DNA of 64,000 bases. Source: Fratercula arctica (taxonomy: Eukaryota > Chordata > Aves > Charadriiformes > Alcidae). Numbering within the stretch: the stretch's first letter is position 1; every line of letters starts with the position of its first letter. Of this stretch, positions 24,839 to 39,234 are shown piece by piece. The translations under genes and the position numbers were made by a program. The stretch is taken from assembly GCA_947846985.1 (NCBI GenBank), contig CANTUZ010000005.1, positions 3,286,001 to 3,350,000 of the forward strand, read 5' to 3'. Below the pieces are notes generated by a model that was not told the DNA's origin, did no database searches, and saw only the letters and a program-made list of their open reading frames with translations.

Positions 24839-27800
24839 AATATTTTTTACTTCACAGCACCCAAGTCAGCAGACCTTAACTTCAATACTTTGATAATAAA
24901 CGGGCCAAGTCATCATATGTGGTACACACCTTCATGTCTGCCCAGGCATGTAACCAGCAAAAGGCCAAACAAGGCTCATGGGGATAGGGATCGGATTACC
25001 CGCATGAAGGAGGCGCAAGTGGGTAGCGGGGAGACGCAACTGGCCAGAACTCAGCGCTGGTGCGACGGCCTTTCTGCAGAGTGTAAAACCAGTGCTTCAC
25101 TGATGCACCAGTCCAAAGCTCGTGTCTTGGCATCAGTAATGGTATGCAAACAGGTAATGCTATCACTGAGATGTTCGGAGGGGGAGTCAGCATGGTGCAG
25201 CTGTGTCTCATGGGTGCTCGACCGGAGACAGCTGGAGTCAAGCATCCTTTTCATAAAATGTCAGAGCTGCCTTCTTGGGGGTTTCTTTTCCTGGTGTAAT
25301 TCTTTTGTCATGAAAATTGCAGTGTATTTTCAGCAAAAGTAAATAAGCGCTGCATAATTTGGTTGATTGGCATGGGTTTTATTCGTCTAACTTGTGATCT
25401 CCACTGAGATTTGTGTACATCTGTCAATTTTATTCTCCCTTCTCCTATCCCTTTATCAGAGAAGAATGTTTGCCTGGAAACAGTGACTTCCCCGGGATGA
25501 TGGGTTGTTAATGAGACTCAAAATTGAAACTTACTTGTTTTGAACTGAGATTGTGATCTTAATATGTTGTTTGCATGTTGCTATCCAAAATGTGCAAGGA
25601 CTTAGGAATTTGTAAGTTGTGGAAAGCTTTTGTATTCTTCCATTTGCTTTGCTTCCAGTTTCATTGAACCTTGTTTGTCTGCTGTCTGTGTTCATCAGAG
25701 AAGGAAGAGAATCCTATCCTGGAGTAAAACTATTCATTTAAAAAGACAATGTATTGTCAGTATAGATGCTTAAGATCTGCTTCCACTCTACATATCTGCT
25801 GTGTTAAAGCACATAAACATGTGTTGTAATGTAAATGAGTCTAATCTTGTTGAATACTCTCCAAGGTATGTGAAGATAATCCCATTTAGGCAGCTCAAAA
25901 AATTCATGGGAATGTTTTGTTACTTGCTATACCTACTTACGCTGCTAATTCTCATTCATGGCAAACTGTGCTCATAGCACATTTTCAGGCTCGTGTTTTC
26001 TTGTGGTTTTATTTCCTCATCTGGTTCCCTACTAGCTCACCACATTTCACAAGTAAATCCAAGGCTGGATTAGGAAACTCCATCCCAGATCTTGTTGAAT
26101 CGAGTGATTGAATTTGGGGAGGCAGACTCTCTCCAGGAGTCTGCCAAGGAAGGGCTCACACGCTGCTCATTTAAAGGGCATTGTTCCCTGTATGATGTTA
26201 ATGGAACAAAAAAATGTATTATCCCTGGTGAACTGGGATAAACTGAGCAATTTGTATTTTGTGTCGTTTTCACTTTTTCTTGTTTGTTTGGCTTTTAATT
26301 TTCTCAATGAAGAGGCTGTGCACCGTCAGATTAATTAGGCCTGATGAATTTTCTTGAGATCATGTGGCAGCAGCTCTTAACCTTTGTAGCTTGTTATGTG
26401 CATGGTGATTTACTTGCTAAACCTTAACAAAATTTTAAATTAGCACAAGTGTTTTCTTTATTATTGACATGGTTGTCATAGTATTTGTAATAAGACCAGT
26501 TTAATTGTCCATGACAGGTTGAGCAAATTATTTGAAATATATTGCCGCATTTTATCTTGCATTTCTATTTCCTTTAAATACTGCTAGCATAATATAAGCT
26601 AGTTTATTTCTTCTGATAATGGCAAATGTTTTTCATAACCAAATTTTTAACTCAGCCTCCCCCAAATACTAACAGTCATGTCCTCTTACACCAACCTAAA
26701 TGCGTTGCCAGTAAACTGAACCGAATGGGAATGGATTGACCGGTGCGTTCACACCACTGGAGTTGAAGGCAAGACCTGGCAGTCGAATAATTTCCTTCTG
26801 AGGAGGCTGGCTCTCCTTGCACAGGTCAGCCACAACTCCGGTTTCTCCCCCTTTCATTGCTTCATCTTTCATCTCTCTTAATTTACCATAGCTCAGCCAG
26901 GGAAGTTAATAAATGCCTATCTTTCACTAAAATTCCTGTCTTTAAGAGAATGATAAAGAAACAGAGGCTGCAGCTGCCCTCAGTGATTTGTGATTTATAA
27001 CTAGGGGAGGCAGTCTCCCTCCTGTTGTCAAAACTGGAAATAGTGTTTCCACAACGCGGCAATGATTGTTTAGGTGGTACATGTAAATAAAATGGAGCCA
27101 TCTGGACTGCTGAAAGCATGGCAAATACAGTACTCTGCTAGTTTGAGTAGATTAAGGCTATTTCTTCCTTTTAGGTAATTGTAATCTGTGGATTCCATTC
27201 ACTTCTTGAAAATATTTTTTTTTTCTTTTTGGTCAGTAGCTGGTAACATTTACAATCCTTGGAATGTGCTGAAGTCTAAAAAACAAGCAGCCCGCTTTTG
27301 TTCTGGTAAATGCAACGGATAGGCTTAGACTCAAAATCCAGTTTCAGGTATAGGTAGAAGAAGGGGTACAAGTCTTTCTGTGAATCCAAGTGTCAAAGTT
27401 GCCCACCTTCTCATAAAACAAAAGAAGAGAAATTTTGCAGTGCAAAATTTAGGATTGACTTCATTGAGTTGGGCAGATCTCATGAGTTACATGAAAAATT
27501 ACAGCGAAGGTGAGCACCTTCTGGCTTTTCAAAAAGCTTTTATTATTTATTAGTTATCATGGATTTTGCAGTATTCGGGAAATGAAGTAATTATGAGCCG
27601 TGAACTGAGGGTGACACGTTTTTCTTTCATCGCTGATTACTTATAATTTGCAGTAATACTTATTACTTTAATTATATTGCTATTTTATGTTTAGATAAGC
27701 ATAGGAAGGAGGTGTTTTTCTTTCCATAACTGAACATTTTTTTTTTTAACCTACTATGAACTGGCAACAAAAATGCAGGATCTGATTCTAGTCTTTGTTT

Positions 27801-30800
27801 TGACATCATAAACTCAGAATTTAAGCTGTCTGGAATTATATTATCCTTTATACGTCGTGGCTTTCCTAGTAATATGAGTCTCCAAGAGCTTAAGTTTTAG
27901 AGTGAAAATGTTTCAATTTAGAACTATTGAACATAGGCATTGAATTGATTTCACATAGACTACTAGCAAGACATCCAGGTACTTTGGGGGGATGAAAAAG
28001 GATTGTTGGCAGTGCCCATTTTATTCTTGAGCTTGTCTTCAACGCTCAGCCTGAGTATTATGTATACTGCAGTTGTTTTAGTGGCTACAGACCATTCCTT
28101 AAGGAAGTGCCAGGTGAAAAAATTGCTTTGTGTGGTCTCTTCTTATTTGAATTCTCCTTAGTTGGTGACACGCTCAGAGGTCTCAAGAATCCTCATCGTA
28201 TAAGTTAAACCACGCTCTGCTTCAGGTGATTGTCAGTCCAACTGTTTGGAATACAACTGCTACTTAAGTATCTTGCAAGATCTACTGATCCTGACTCTTC
28301 AGTGTTTTCCCTAACGGGACCTTTTTAATGAAGGTTATACTACACTAAGTAATCTGTTAGAGAAGCCAGCAGCCACGAGTGATACGCTCTGAATTTGTGG
28401 CTATCCCACTTTATGAGAGGAGGAGGGAAATCTACAAAGCTGTTGTCCGAAGGGTTCCTACTATAGGTCCTGTGCCTGGGAAATCTCTGGTCTAAAGCAG
28501 CACAATGACATGTTGGATTAGAAGTTCTGCAAGACTGTTTGGGCAGCAGTACTGCCCAGTAGCATTTTGAATTTGGGAAGGGTTTTTGCCAGTTACTGTG
28601 CTTGTCCTATTTAAACCCCCTGAATATTTGTTTTCTACTTAAAAGTGGGGAATGTTTGTATGACAGACCTGAATTCTGCCTAAATTGGATCAGCTAGTTA
28701 TATTCAGTTTATTTTGAGATGTTAAAGTTTGAAACTTCTCAGATCCTGATGGATTTGTATCGACTCATTTACTTATGAGTTTACTAATGAGTTACTATGC
28801 TCCACATTTATTCATGCTGATCAAGCGTCATACATCAAATATGTAGATTCCTGGCTCTTGCTGTCACAAGAAGGTTTTGCTTCATATAGCACCACACGCT
28901 CCTTTTGGCTTCCAGATGCAAGCGGTCGTAATCTTCTGGCCAGTGGTGCTCAGCTTGTGTGGCCATGGAGCAAAGACAAAGCGTGTCACTGAGTGTCAGG
29001 ATTTGCATATACTCTTAACTTTACGCACGTGCTGTTCCTTCTGCATTATGCATGGCCAAGGTGTTAAGAGATCCGCAGTTTGCATGCAGGTCAAAACTAC
29101 TACCGTGAGGTCTAACAACCATTTAATTTGCTAAGTATTTTGGAAACAGGTTTAATAAGGGCCAGTAAAGTCAAGTCAGCTGTAACACAGGTTCAAGTGG
29201 GGTCATGAACATGGAGCAAAACTCTAGGAAAAGTGAAAATAGCTCTCGTTTAGTCCTCTGCTGTTGCACAGTCCAGTCAGAGTCTGTCATGGAAACGATC
29301 TGGGTCTGCTGAACTGGGCAGTGAGATGACCCTGATGTCTTGCTCACAACTTTGCACCTTGTCTTCCCTCCTCCTCTACATCCAGAGAATTAGAAGAAGC
29401 CATCTAGTGCCTGAGTAGGAAGGGGTGGCTGAGGCATCTCTTCTGTACTTCTGCTTTGTACTTAGGTGGAACGCTCTTGGTTTTGTGCTAACTTGTCTCA
29501 TTTTAGCGTATTCTGTTGCCCAGATTCTTGATGCTGCCTTTTTCCTGTGTCTGCGTCTTTAAAGGTACTTAACAATGTGTGGCACTGTGGAGATTCTCTG
29601 TGTCTTTAGCGTGTATGAAATTAACAGTACATATTTATATTGTCTGTATTTGGACTGGAATTAAATTTTGGTTTTTTTTTTGCTGTTGGCATGAACTTGC
29701 TGCCATAAGTAGTGAATAATCTGAAGCTGCAAAGCATCTGGCACTTCTGAAGACCATTCTCTGCTACCACACAATATACAAGCATTTAAGCCTCCTTTAT
29801 GTTTAGACTGCTGAGAAAAAAAGATTAGAGTAGTTGAGCATAGCAAAAAACCAAGAGAGTCACAAATATGTGAATTCATTTCAGTAAGTGTTTAAGCAGC
29901 TGTAGACTTCCTATTTAGTTCTGAAAAGGTCCATATGGAGTTCTTTCTGTTCTGAATTTTAAATATATGCCCAAATATGGTCTCTCCTGATGAATACAAT
30001 AACTATTCTTCCACTTCCTCAAACTGTTTTCCTGATTCTGTTCACATTTCACCCTTGTGAACAGACTTTCTTTGTTTGCTCTGGCTTTATATAATGGCAG
30101 AATGAGATGATAGTAGTCTCTCAAAAATCTCAGCTAGCTCTTCCCTTGCTAAATTCATTTTTCAGCTTGTTGCTGTGTTCTTTGCTGAGCTGGAATCAAG
30201 TCAGGTTTGCTTATTAACTGTCTCTCAAGCAGCATTTCACTCCATCGTGTACATACGTGCCAGAGACACAAGCCTTGGTCCTAGTACTTCTCAGGATTTG
30301 AGCTCTCAATTTAACATGGGGAAGAAAGCGCAGAATTCAGTGTGTGCGTTTGAGGTCTATTAGTATTAAAGACATCTGGGAGTCTCGGAATATTACTAAA
30401 CTAATGGACTGCCTGCAGCCTTACAGTGCAAAGTGCCTTCAGCTCGCTATAAATTAAATTATATGAGTGTATGGTTAAAGCAGCAGTTAGTACTTTCACG
30501 TAGCGTAACTGAAGTGCTGTAGCAGTTTTTTACTAAATTGGGTCGTGTGTTCTATAGTCACGTGAACTCCTCTGGTATTCACGTTCTGTAGACATCACGT
30601 ATAAATTATCTTTGATTTCAGAAGCCACTAGTAATGTGAACTTATGTGCAAATAAGAGGGTCTTCAAGGTTGATGACATGTTTTTGTGTACATGAAAATA
30701 AAGAAAACGCTTAGGATGCTGTGATAGCATTAAGATTTTAAGGGCTGTTTGTGTTCAGAATAGTTAGGGATAAATGAATGAAATGTGTTGTTTTAAATTG

Positions 30801-31429
30801 TATTGATTAAAACATGCTAATCCATTACTAGCGTGCTTCCAAATGCTTCATTTTTGAGTGTTTCAATATATCCGTTCTCTGTGCCCATCCTCATAAATTT
30901 CCAGAGATGGATATTTCTCTGTGGCTGTGCAGACATCTGTGCAGATAAGCTGTCTGGTCAGCTGGGAGCCAGTTCAGAACCAGAAACTGGGGCCCTGCTG
31001 GCGTTGAAATAGTGTTAAGAAGTTATGCAGAAACAGTCACTCGAGTTTGCCAACATGGTTGTATGATTTTTGTTGACTGATGTTTGTGTAAGGTAGAATA
31101 AATGTATGTTTGTCTGCCAAGGAGTTTATAGATGTGCCTTATCTACACAGTAGATGAATTTACTTGAGCTTTGCTCTTATTAGTTAATAACTTTTACTTT
31201 CCTAGGTGGGCATCTGAGCATACAGAAATGCCCACAAACAAGGTTATCTTCCTGTGTAGGAGACTCACTAAAGGTACATGTTACCATGAAAAAATAGGAA
31301 TGCAAAAATTTTGATGTTTTCATTCCACTCGTTACAATTCATAAAATTATTGGAACATTTCTAATTTTGAAACTTGCCAAATCTGGGGGAAGATTTGACC
31401 TGTCTACCTTTTTGAGAATGTTGATTCTG

Positions 31430-31600
31430 CAGCAGGCTGGTTGGGCGAATGCTTTCCTCCGAGCAGTGGAAGCAGCTGCAGAGCGCTGTGTCCCGGCTCC
31501 TTCACCGGGGGAGAAGGAGCAGCACTAAGAAGCTGAGGAGAGAGAACTATAAATACTGCATGGCCGCGGCTATACTGCTCCCTGAACCAACTTACTGTTG
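31430..31600 (+). promoter_or_regulatory. GC-rich patch with TATA motif, possible alternative promoter
   Basis: An isolated CpG-containing, GC-rich patch in AT-rich intronic DNA. It holds a canonical TATA motif (tataaata, 31548-31555) followed by ggccgcggc at about 31562-31570. A 120-codon + ORF (31449-31811) opens in it with MLSSEQWKQLQSAVSRLL, which I do not recognise. It could be an intragenic promoter, a non-coding exon or chance. Nothing else supports a gene here. Confidence 0.25.
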
Positions 31601-31931
31601 GTACATTGCACACTGCAAAAATGTCAGATCTCTTCACTGTACAGCCCTGAATCACGTGGAAATAACTCACTGTACTGTTCATCTCTCTTTTGGCCTGGAG
31701 TTATGGTTTGGCGTTTTTGATTTGATAAGGAAAATAGCTTATGTGACCGTGCTGTCAGTTTTCTCCCCTCCTTATCCCGCTCCTTCTGCTTTCCAATGGC
31801 TTTTGAATTGATTGCTCAACCTCAGCTATATTTTTTAAAGAAATAGAAATCTCTGAAGGTTTTATGTTCCTACAAACATGTTAAAAACTGTGATTAGGTA
31901 TAGGGCAGACCCATGCTAGAGCTCCCACGGA

Positions 31932-31966
31932 GGTAAAGACATGTTGCCTGTAAAGACATGTTGCAT
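31932..31966 (+). repeat. Short near-tandem duplication
   Basis: gtaaagacatgttgc occurs twice within 35 bp (starting near 31932 and 31950), separated by two to three bases. Minor slippage-type duplication. Confidence 0.75.
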
Positions 31967-34900
31967 TTGGTGTATCACCTGAGGGATGAGCCCGTGCATG
32001 ACCACGGTCCCTCGCCCAGCCACACATGAAAGTAGTGTCTGGAAGAGAAGCCTGTTGCGGTAGCAAGTGCTAGGGATGTGCAAATACCTTGGGATTTCAC
32101 GGCACAGAGATTTATTTAGGGATGCATCGGAGGCTCTGAGGTGAAGAGGAACTTCTGCTCTACTGATCCTGTGCTTGAAGAGAGGGAAAAGTGGGATTTG
32201 GGGGGGGACTCAGTAATTTTTGTCTGCATGCAGGTGTTAAGAGAATCCTTTTGCAGAAACAGGAGAGGCCAATTGCTCACTTTTCCAATAATGGTGTCTT
32301 TCTCCACTGTGTAACCTCACCCAGCCTCATTAAGAAGTCAGTAGTAGCACCATTTAATTTATTTTCTATGAATTTGTGATATAGAAATGCTCTCATTTAA
32401 AGAGCTTTTCCTAGCTTTTGGCAAACCACTGTTTTTCACGTTGATTTTCTTATCCTTAGGGTTAGCTCTGGAGAGTACTGTGAAAGATAAGTTAGCATCC
32501 AAAATACAAAATGGAGTCATGCCACTGGGTAATTTTTGTAGATAAAAGAATTTGGTCTCCGAACAGTACAAACTGCTGGCATTCTCCTCTCTTCCACAAT
32601 GAAGGGCAAAAATTCCCTGCAATGAATTTCTGTAGCCTTTGTTTTTGTGCATGTAGTAGCTGAATGCTTAACGTTTATGTTGCTTTTGTTATTTGTGGTG
32701 TTTATTAAGAGTCCCAAAATATTTGCTTAAGATTCAGGCTATTGCTGCTGATAGACCTTTAGTAAATCTTAGCCATATCTATCCAAAACTGACCAAGTTA
32801 TAAGTCTTTCCTGAAACCAACAGAGCTTGTTTTTGGAATATGTTGAGCAGATGTGTCAGTATTTGAGAGCAATTTTGGAAAGCTTCATCTGTGATGGGTA
32901 TTTCCAGTCCCAGGTAATTCTTCCTCCTCTGTCTCTGGATCCATTTAGAAACTGAAAGGTGGTGGGTGTAAAAGAGGTGTTTCAGAAGTGGAAGCAGTTT
33001 ATCTCGTCTCTCGGAGATTAAGAAACCTGTTGGGTTAGTTAGCTGATTTTGCTTTGTTTTTAATTTGCTGGCTTCTTTCCTTGTATGGATTCTGGTTTTT
33101 GCCTTGTGGGAAACAGCTGATGATCTTTCCTTACCTACCTTTTCTGTGACATTCACGATTGTGGAAATCACGTTTCTATCTCCTGCTCTAAAAATGCAAA
33201 ACCGACTAGGTTTAATCTCAAGTGCGCTTTACTTCTTTGTGGTACAAAATACAGTAGTTCAGTGTGGGAAATGTCCATAAATAGCTTTTTTTTCGTGGTT
33301 GCTGAAAGATAGTTGTGCAGAATTATGCAGGCGCTGGAGACAGATTTGTGAGTATTTTCTCCCTTCTCAAAACTTTTTGGATAGGTTTATTTTTAGTAAA
33401 ATATGTCAAAGTCTATATTTAAAATAAAGAATGAGCTTAAATACACTGAAAGTATATTTAAATGTTTGAGTATACATGTCCATATAGGCATTAACTGTTA
33501 CTTGAATGTGCACAGCAGGAAGAGTCTAACAAAGCATAGAATAAGGAAGGGTGAATTTGAGGTGAATGCAGTTTTTATTTATATAGGAGTAAATGGTGCG
33601 GTGCCAATGATGTTCACACAATTATCCTTGAGTAATTCCAGTTTCACTTATGGTCGTGTTCTGTATTTTTTCTGTAGCTGCCTGACTGCTTTACACTTCT
33701 CTTGTGTCTAATAGAGAGCACCCATTTAGACCTCTTAATGTGGTTAGAAGTAATAGATGTAACATAATCTAGTGTTATTTTTTGATGGAGTACTGTACAC
33801 TAGAAACTAAAGAAGTTTGTCAAACTTGCTTTCTCAATGGAAATCTCTGGATTTTCCCTTCCATTTATACCTGTAAAAGGAAGAAATACATGATAGGCAA
33901 GACTTTCTTCAGCATGAGTTTCTGCTCATCAACGAGGGCAATAAAATTTGAACCTAGTTGTACACCCTTCAGAGTTTAAGAGTTTAGCTACAGGCTATCC
34001 CTTACTGTGCCAAGAGCTGGACTGTGATGTTCAGCACTCGTCTGCTGATCTGGGGAATCTCTTTGGGGTGCTGGAAACAGCGGACCCTAATTTCTGGATC
34101 TCAGGTGGACTTGGGGAAAAACCAAGCATCTTGCTGCTCAGATTTGGGTTGTTCAGCAAATGGATGTGCCCAGGACGCTCATTGCTTTGGCAAAACTTAA
34201 ATCAAGGAAGATGTCTGTGGGAAACAAGAGAGCAGCATCTTTCACCTTCTGTCAGATCTGGCCTGAAACTATGTCTGCCTTGATAACCAAAAGAGCCTGT
34301 TTTTTTCTTAGTAGTCACTTCATGCTGCCAGAAGCACTCTGAAGTAAGTTACATCAGGCTCTGCCCTTGCAAAGCTATGCATAATATTTATGTTACAGCA
34401 TGAGGAATATGTTGGAAATTTGTAATGTGATAAACTTCCTCTCTCTCTTACCCATTAACATATCAAAATCCCCTTCATGCCATGAGCATTTCTGCTTTAT
34501 AGATTTTAAATAGGGTGGCTGTTAGGTCACCGAATTTCTTTCTCCACATGCCAATCTTCCTTACGTCTCGGTGTATTTTTTACAGGAATCTGAGATGAGG
34601 GAACGCTAGGTTTTGATGATTATTTTGATACCGTTGCTCTCACCTGTGTGTTGACAGGTAAGTGTGCCAGACTAATTTTGTAGAGAAATCATTTAAATTG
34701 CTTGTGTCGGTGGGCAACCTACAGTTACAGCCCAGGACTTCAACCGTGTCTCTTGCTGGATTCTGCTGAGGTATATTTCAATAAACAGGTGGTCAAAAAT
34801 TCTTGAAAAACCTGCTTGATCCCCAACAAGGAAAATGTTCCTCATCCTGCTTTACAGTGTTGGGTGGATTACAAGAATGATTTCAGAGCAGTGGAATTTG

Positions 34901-36881
34901 CACTTTAACTGTAGCCTGTAGTGAAGACGGCTGGCAGATCTTAACTTTTGTCCTCATGCATAACAGCTCTCTCTCTCCTCCTACTGAATATACTTTAAAT
35001 ATGAACTAGCAGATAGACTAATATTATAGTACTTCTTGTGTTAGACATGTTAAAAACCCTATTTTTTTTTTTTTGTGGGAGCAATTTATTAATGAGTTCA
35101 CTGTAAACTTCAGCTGATGTTAGATATGGATAAATAATTTCTGGGGGTTTGTACTATAATGCCATTGTTCTACAATTAGGTGAGAACTGCTGCACTAGTG
35201 GGTCAGCGTAGAGCCTCTTGTGATACAGAACAAACATTTTCCTTATATTTTTTTTTTTTTTTAGTGTATCTATCTGGTGCGTTTTCAGTGTTTTCTGTTC
35301 AAAAAGGCTTATGGTCTCCACATTTTTTTAGACTTTTTTTTTAAACTTAGCTTTTCTATTATTCTTTTAAGACACAATTTAAAAAGTTTTGGCAGTGCTC
35401 TGGAGACAACTTACAACTTTTTATGCCAAACAGTTTCTTAAACTAGAATTACTCTGTTCGCTTCCAGTCTAGTACTTACAAAATAAATAGGAACTTTGAA
35501 GTCAGAAATCAGAAAGCTAGAACAAAATGGACAGTGATTTAAAATTAGGTTTCCTTTGGTAAAGCGTGATACTTCTGTATGATCTGAAAACTAAAAACCT
35601 CATTTTCTCTGTGATAAGAGAAAGGAAAGGTGCCTTTTCTTGCATTGGCTGCTGCAGGTGTCTGTGTTAATGCACATTATGAACACAGATCAAAGATAAG
35701 ATGGTGAGTCCTAACAGTGTCTTTGGATGAGTACTGGAAGGAGAGTGAAAATACAAAAATTATGCAAAATGTGTGAAAGGGATTGCCATAAAGTGTGTGG
35801 TGACATGAAGTAGTACAACTTGTAGCAGTGCTCTGTGGAAATGGAAAAAGGAGACAAAGATTAAAAAAGAAGAAAAAAGATTAAAAAAAGGTGTGTACCT
35901 GAAAGACCGGTACGAATACAAATTTCTAGTTTATCGGGCATTTACCAATTGACTGTTTGCCTCTGTGGAAGTGCCACTGTCAAAGATAAATACTTACGCC
36001 AATCAGAAGAGAAAGGTAATTGTATAGAAACAGGTGTGCAAATTTGGATTTTAAGTATTGTATTTGACAGTGTGTTGAGTCGACGTGAATAATTATGTTT
36101 TGTTGGCTGAAATGTGTGAGTGAGTTTGTGGTTGTGGTTAGGAGCTTTTCAAGAGTCAAGCTGGCCTTTAGTCTATGGCATGACCAAAGTCATCCATCAG
36201 AGCCCACACTGTCAGTCCTGATAAGGGATATATATTTATTTGAATTGGATACAGAAGTGGTTTGTGAAAGGAAATATATGAAATAATTCTAAGAAGAGGA
36301 AAATAAACCGAAATTGCTCAATTTTTACATTATTTGCTCAGTGCTACTGAACTGTTTATGGGAAACAGAAAGACCTCATCAGTGTATGGCTGAACTACCT
36401 TTCAAGTAAGTCTGAAGCATAAGGAACAACAGTTACTCATAGCTAGCTTTGATAATGTATAAGCATTGAAATATAGTTTGAAATATAGATGTGATTGTGT
36501 AAGACCTTTGCTTACCTTTTCGGTCTTGGTAGTTACTTTTTCTTTTTTTATTGTCGTTCTTTCCCATTTACATTCCTAGCAGTCGCAGTCATGGCAGATG
36601 TGAAAAGCAGACATTCGTGACTGAGCACGCTGTACTGTTTCGTAGCGAGTGCCAGCAGTGACAGTGATGTTTGGTATAGGCTGTAAACACTCCTCTGCGC
36701 TTTATGTGCTTGGAGTAGTTAGTGAAATGGAACTTTCAGCCCCATTCTGTGGCTTTTTTAAAAATATTATTATAGGTCTTTGTTGCACATATGGCTTTTT
36801 TGTTTTGTTTTGCCTTTTCATACCTATATATATTCAACAGCCTTTATTACAATATAGAAAATATTATAATTATATATACAT

Positions 36882-37011
36882 AGAATCATAGAATGGTTTG
36901 TGTTGGAAGGGACCTTAAAGATCATCTAGTTCCAAGCCCCCTGCCCTGGGCAGGGACACCTCCCACCAGACCAGGTTGCTCCAAGCCCCGTCCAGCCTGG
37001 CCTTGAACACT
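36882..37011 (-). mobile_element. CR1 LINE 3' fragment flanked by TA runs
   Basis: Minus-strand CR1 3' end (atagaatcatagaatggttt through ctggccttgaacac). It ends abruptly at about 37011 and is followed by a (TA)n run at 37015-37025; another short TA run precedes it at about 36870-36880. The insertion may have occurred in, or duplicated, a TA-rich target. Confidence 0.9.
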
Positions 37012-39234
37012 TTCATATATATATATTTGCTTCTTTTTAATATAGCAAAGCATTATTTTACATATAGTCTTTCTGACTTGCTGTGATCTAGTGAGCTTTC
37101 CTCAGGCTAGAAGATGGGGGATCCAGCCCTGCCTGCCTGGAGCCGGGCAGCCAAGTCAGCAGCCGGGGTGCTGCTGCAAGAGGAGATGGTCTGTGGGCCA
37201 TCCCATCTTGCCCAGTCCTCCTGCCAAGGAGGTGATGGTGCAGCTCTGGTGCCCAGTGTGCCTCATGTTCTTGCATGGCAAGAAAAGGCAAGCTATAATG
37301 GTAGGAAATGCAGTCGACAGGCATCCTGCTAGCTGCAGGTTCATGGTGGGAGAGAGCAGCTCCTGTTGGGTGAAAAGTTGGGAGACAACCCGAAATCGTG
37401 TACAAAAACCTTGGGAGGAGCTAGTGGCTCTTTGTGACCTAAGGAAGAGACAGAAGTTGTCAAAATTATGAAGTAAAAATGAAGGTGTGTAAGAAAATTA
37501 AACTCTGAAATGCTTCCAGTACCACAAAAGGGGCAGAAATGGTCACTCTCCATGTGTGGCTGAAAAACCATGTACAGAAGAGGAGTTTAGATTTATTAAG
37601 CCCAAAAAAACCCCAAGAACCAACTGTGAGGCAGACCAGATAAAATCCGTGGGAGAATGGGAAGCAGACATAAAACCTAATGGCAAATCTCTTTTTAATG
37701 CTTCTTTCCTTTAAAAGTGTGAATAGAACAAAATCTATTTCTAGTTTGTATTACCGTTGAAAAGGAGGGCTTTTCTCTCTCTGTCTCTGCCTCCTTCGTT
37801 CCTGCAAGCGGCAAAGCAGAGAGTGGGTTCAGTAAATCTCATTAATGGGTATGTCCTGAAGGATTTGGTTCACATGATGGGCTTAATTATTTCCTTCCCT
37901 GCACAGCTGCATTACACGGTAAGCAGAGCTGCCGAGATGTTGCTCCTCTCTTATAATGAGGTGCAGGGATAGGTAGCTCTGACAGCATCAAGAGCAGTGT
38001 TAGGAAACGAGCTTTGCATAGAAATTGTTCAGATTAGCAACACACGTGGAAGTATTTGAGCAGCAAAATAGAAAGAAGTTGAGCAAAGCGAAGGGGATAT
38101 CTCATAGGGTCACTCCAGTCCCCAGTTTTATAGAAGACTAGAAGTCCTTTCAAGCATGGTGTCGCTGCTCTTCATTCCTTATTGAACACAGTCCCATGTG
38201 GGTGGCCATCACAAAGGTTTCTGACTCAAATCCCGTATCAGCAGCTGCTCGATACCTCTGGAGCATTTAGTAAGAACTTTTACTAAATATTTTCTAATGG
38301 CAGAAACTGATAGTCATATGTCTGGAGTTCAAGAGATGCAGTTTTTTATTACAAATATTCTATATCATGATTCAATCAAGATTATTTTTTTTTATAGTGC
38401 TTTTATATTCAGTTTGCATATCCTGACGAGACTGTGATAATTTCCATGACTGGAATCTCCAAGGATGATGTCATAAAATTATAAATGTTAATGAATTCAC
38501 TTAATCAGGTCTTACAGGAGTACAATCAACATGAAATCTAGTCAGTTACAAATAAATCCGTTTAAAGCATTTCTGGTTCTCCAACAGCCTCATTTTAGGA
38601 CTTACATAACCTGTCACTGAATTAGAGACCTACATCAACAGGTAGAAATTACACTTTGTAAAGAAATCACTGTAAGTGATATAAACAAATCCAGAACTTT
38701 TGGTGATGCTGACATGCACCTGAATCTCTGTTGTAAACTATAGATTGGACTGTTCATAGATAAAACTATGGATTCTGTCAGTGATAACTTAAAATGTGAT
38801 GTCCCCTTGAAAAGCACAAGAAAAGAAGATATTATTGATGGTCATTTTAACAGCTAGAATGCATTTGTATAGTTGAAAAAACTATATACGTATGAGTATA
38901 TTTTGCAGTGTGTGAATATGTGAGACCATATTGATCGCAAAATGTCTGTTTGCTTAGATGCTAACTTCCAGGAATTTTGGGGGTTACAGAACTAAGCTGT
39001 AGTTGTAGGTTAATCTTTTGGTTTTATCTTTACCCTTACAGTTCTATTTAAAGACAAAATACAGGTACAAGTGCTGCATTTTGCTGTTGGCTTCAGTAAG
39101 ACCAAGCTGTCCATACACCCAGTGTGGGTGCCAGTTTTCTTTCTGAACTTAGGCTTTGCCCTTCTTCGTAGGGTCAAGTTTTTGTGATGGTTTGGTCACG
39201 GCTTTGTTACATGCATCAGTACGAGGGCAAAATG

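Larger units (their letters stand above)
24839..36881. other. Non-coding stretch, presumed intron
   Basis: Twelve kilobases of AT-rich DNA without recognised transposons. The only local departures are a CpG-bearing patch at about 24985-25140, the GC/TATA patch at 31430-31600 and the small duplication at 31932-31966. The 193-codon ORF at 24761-25342 begins inside the CR1 and is not convincing as a gene. Confidence 0.55.

Noticed and set aside
24761..25342. 193-codon + strand ORF
   Set aside because: It begins inside an antisense CR1 and continues into unrelated DNA; overlapping minus frames are open as well, and no motif is visible.
37088..37471. Overlapping 105- and 126-codon ORFs on opposite strands
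   Set aside because: A moderately GC-rich patch next to a CR1 with both strands open; no recognisable protein features or splice context.
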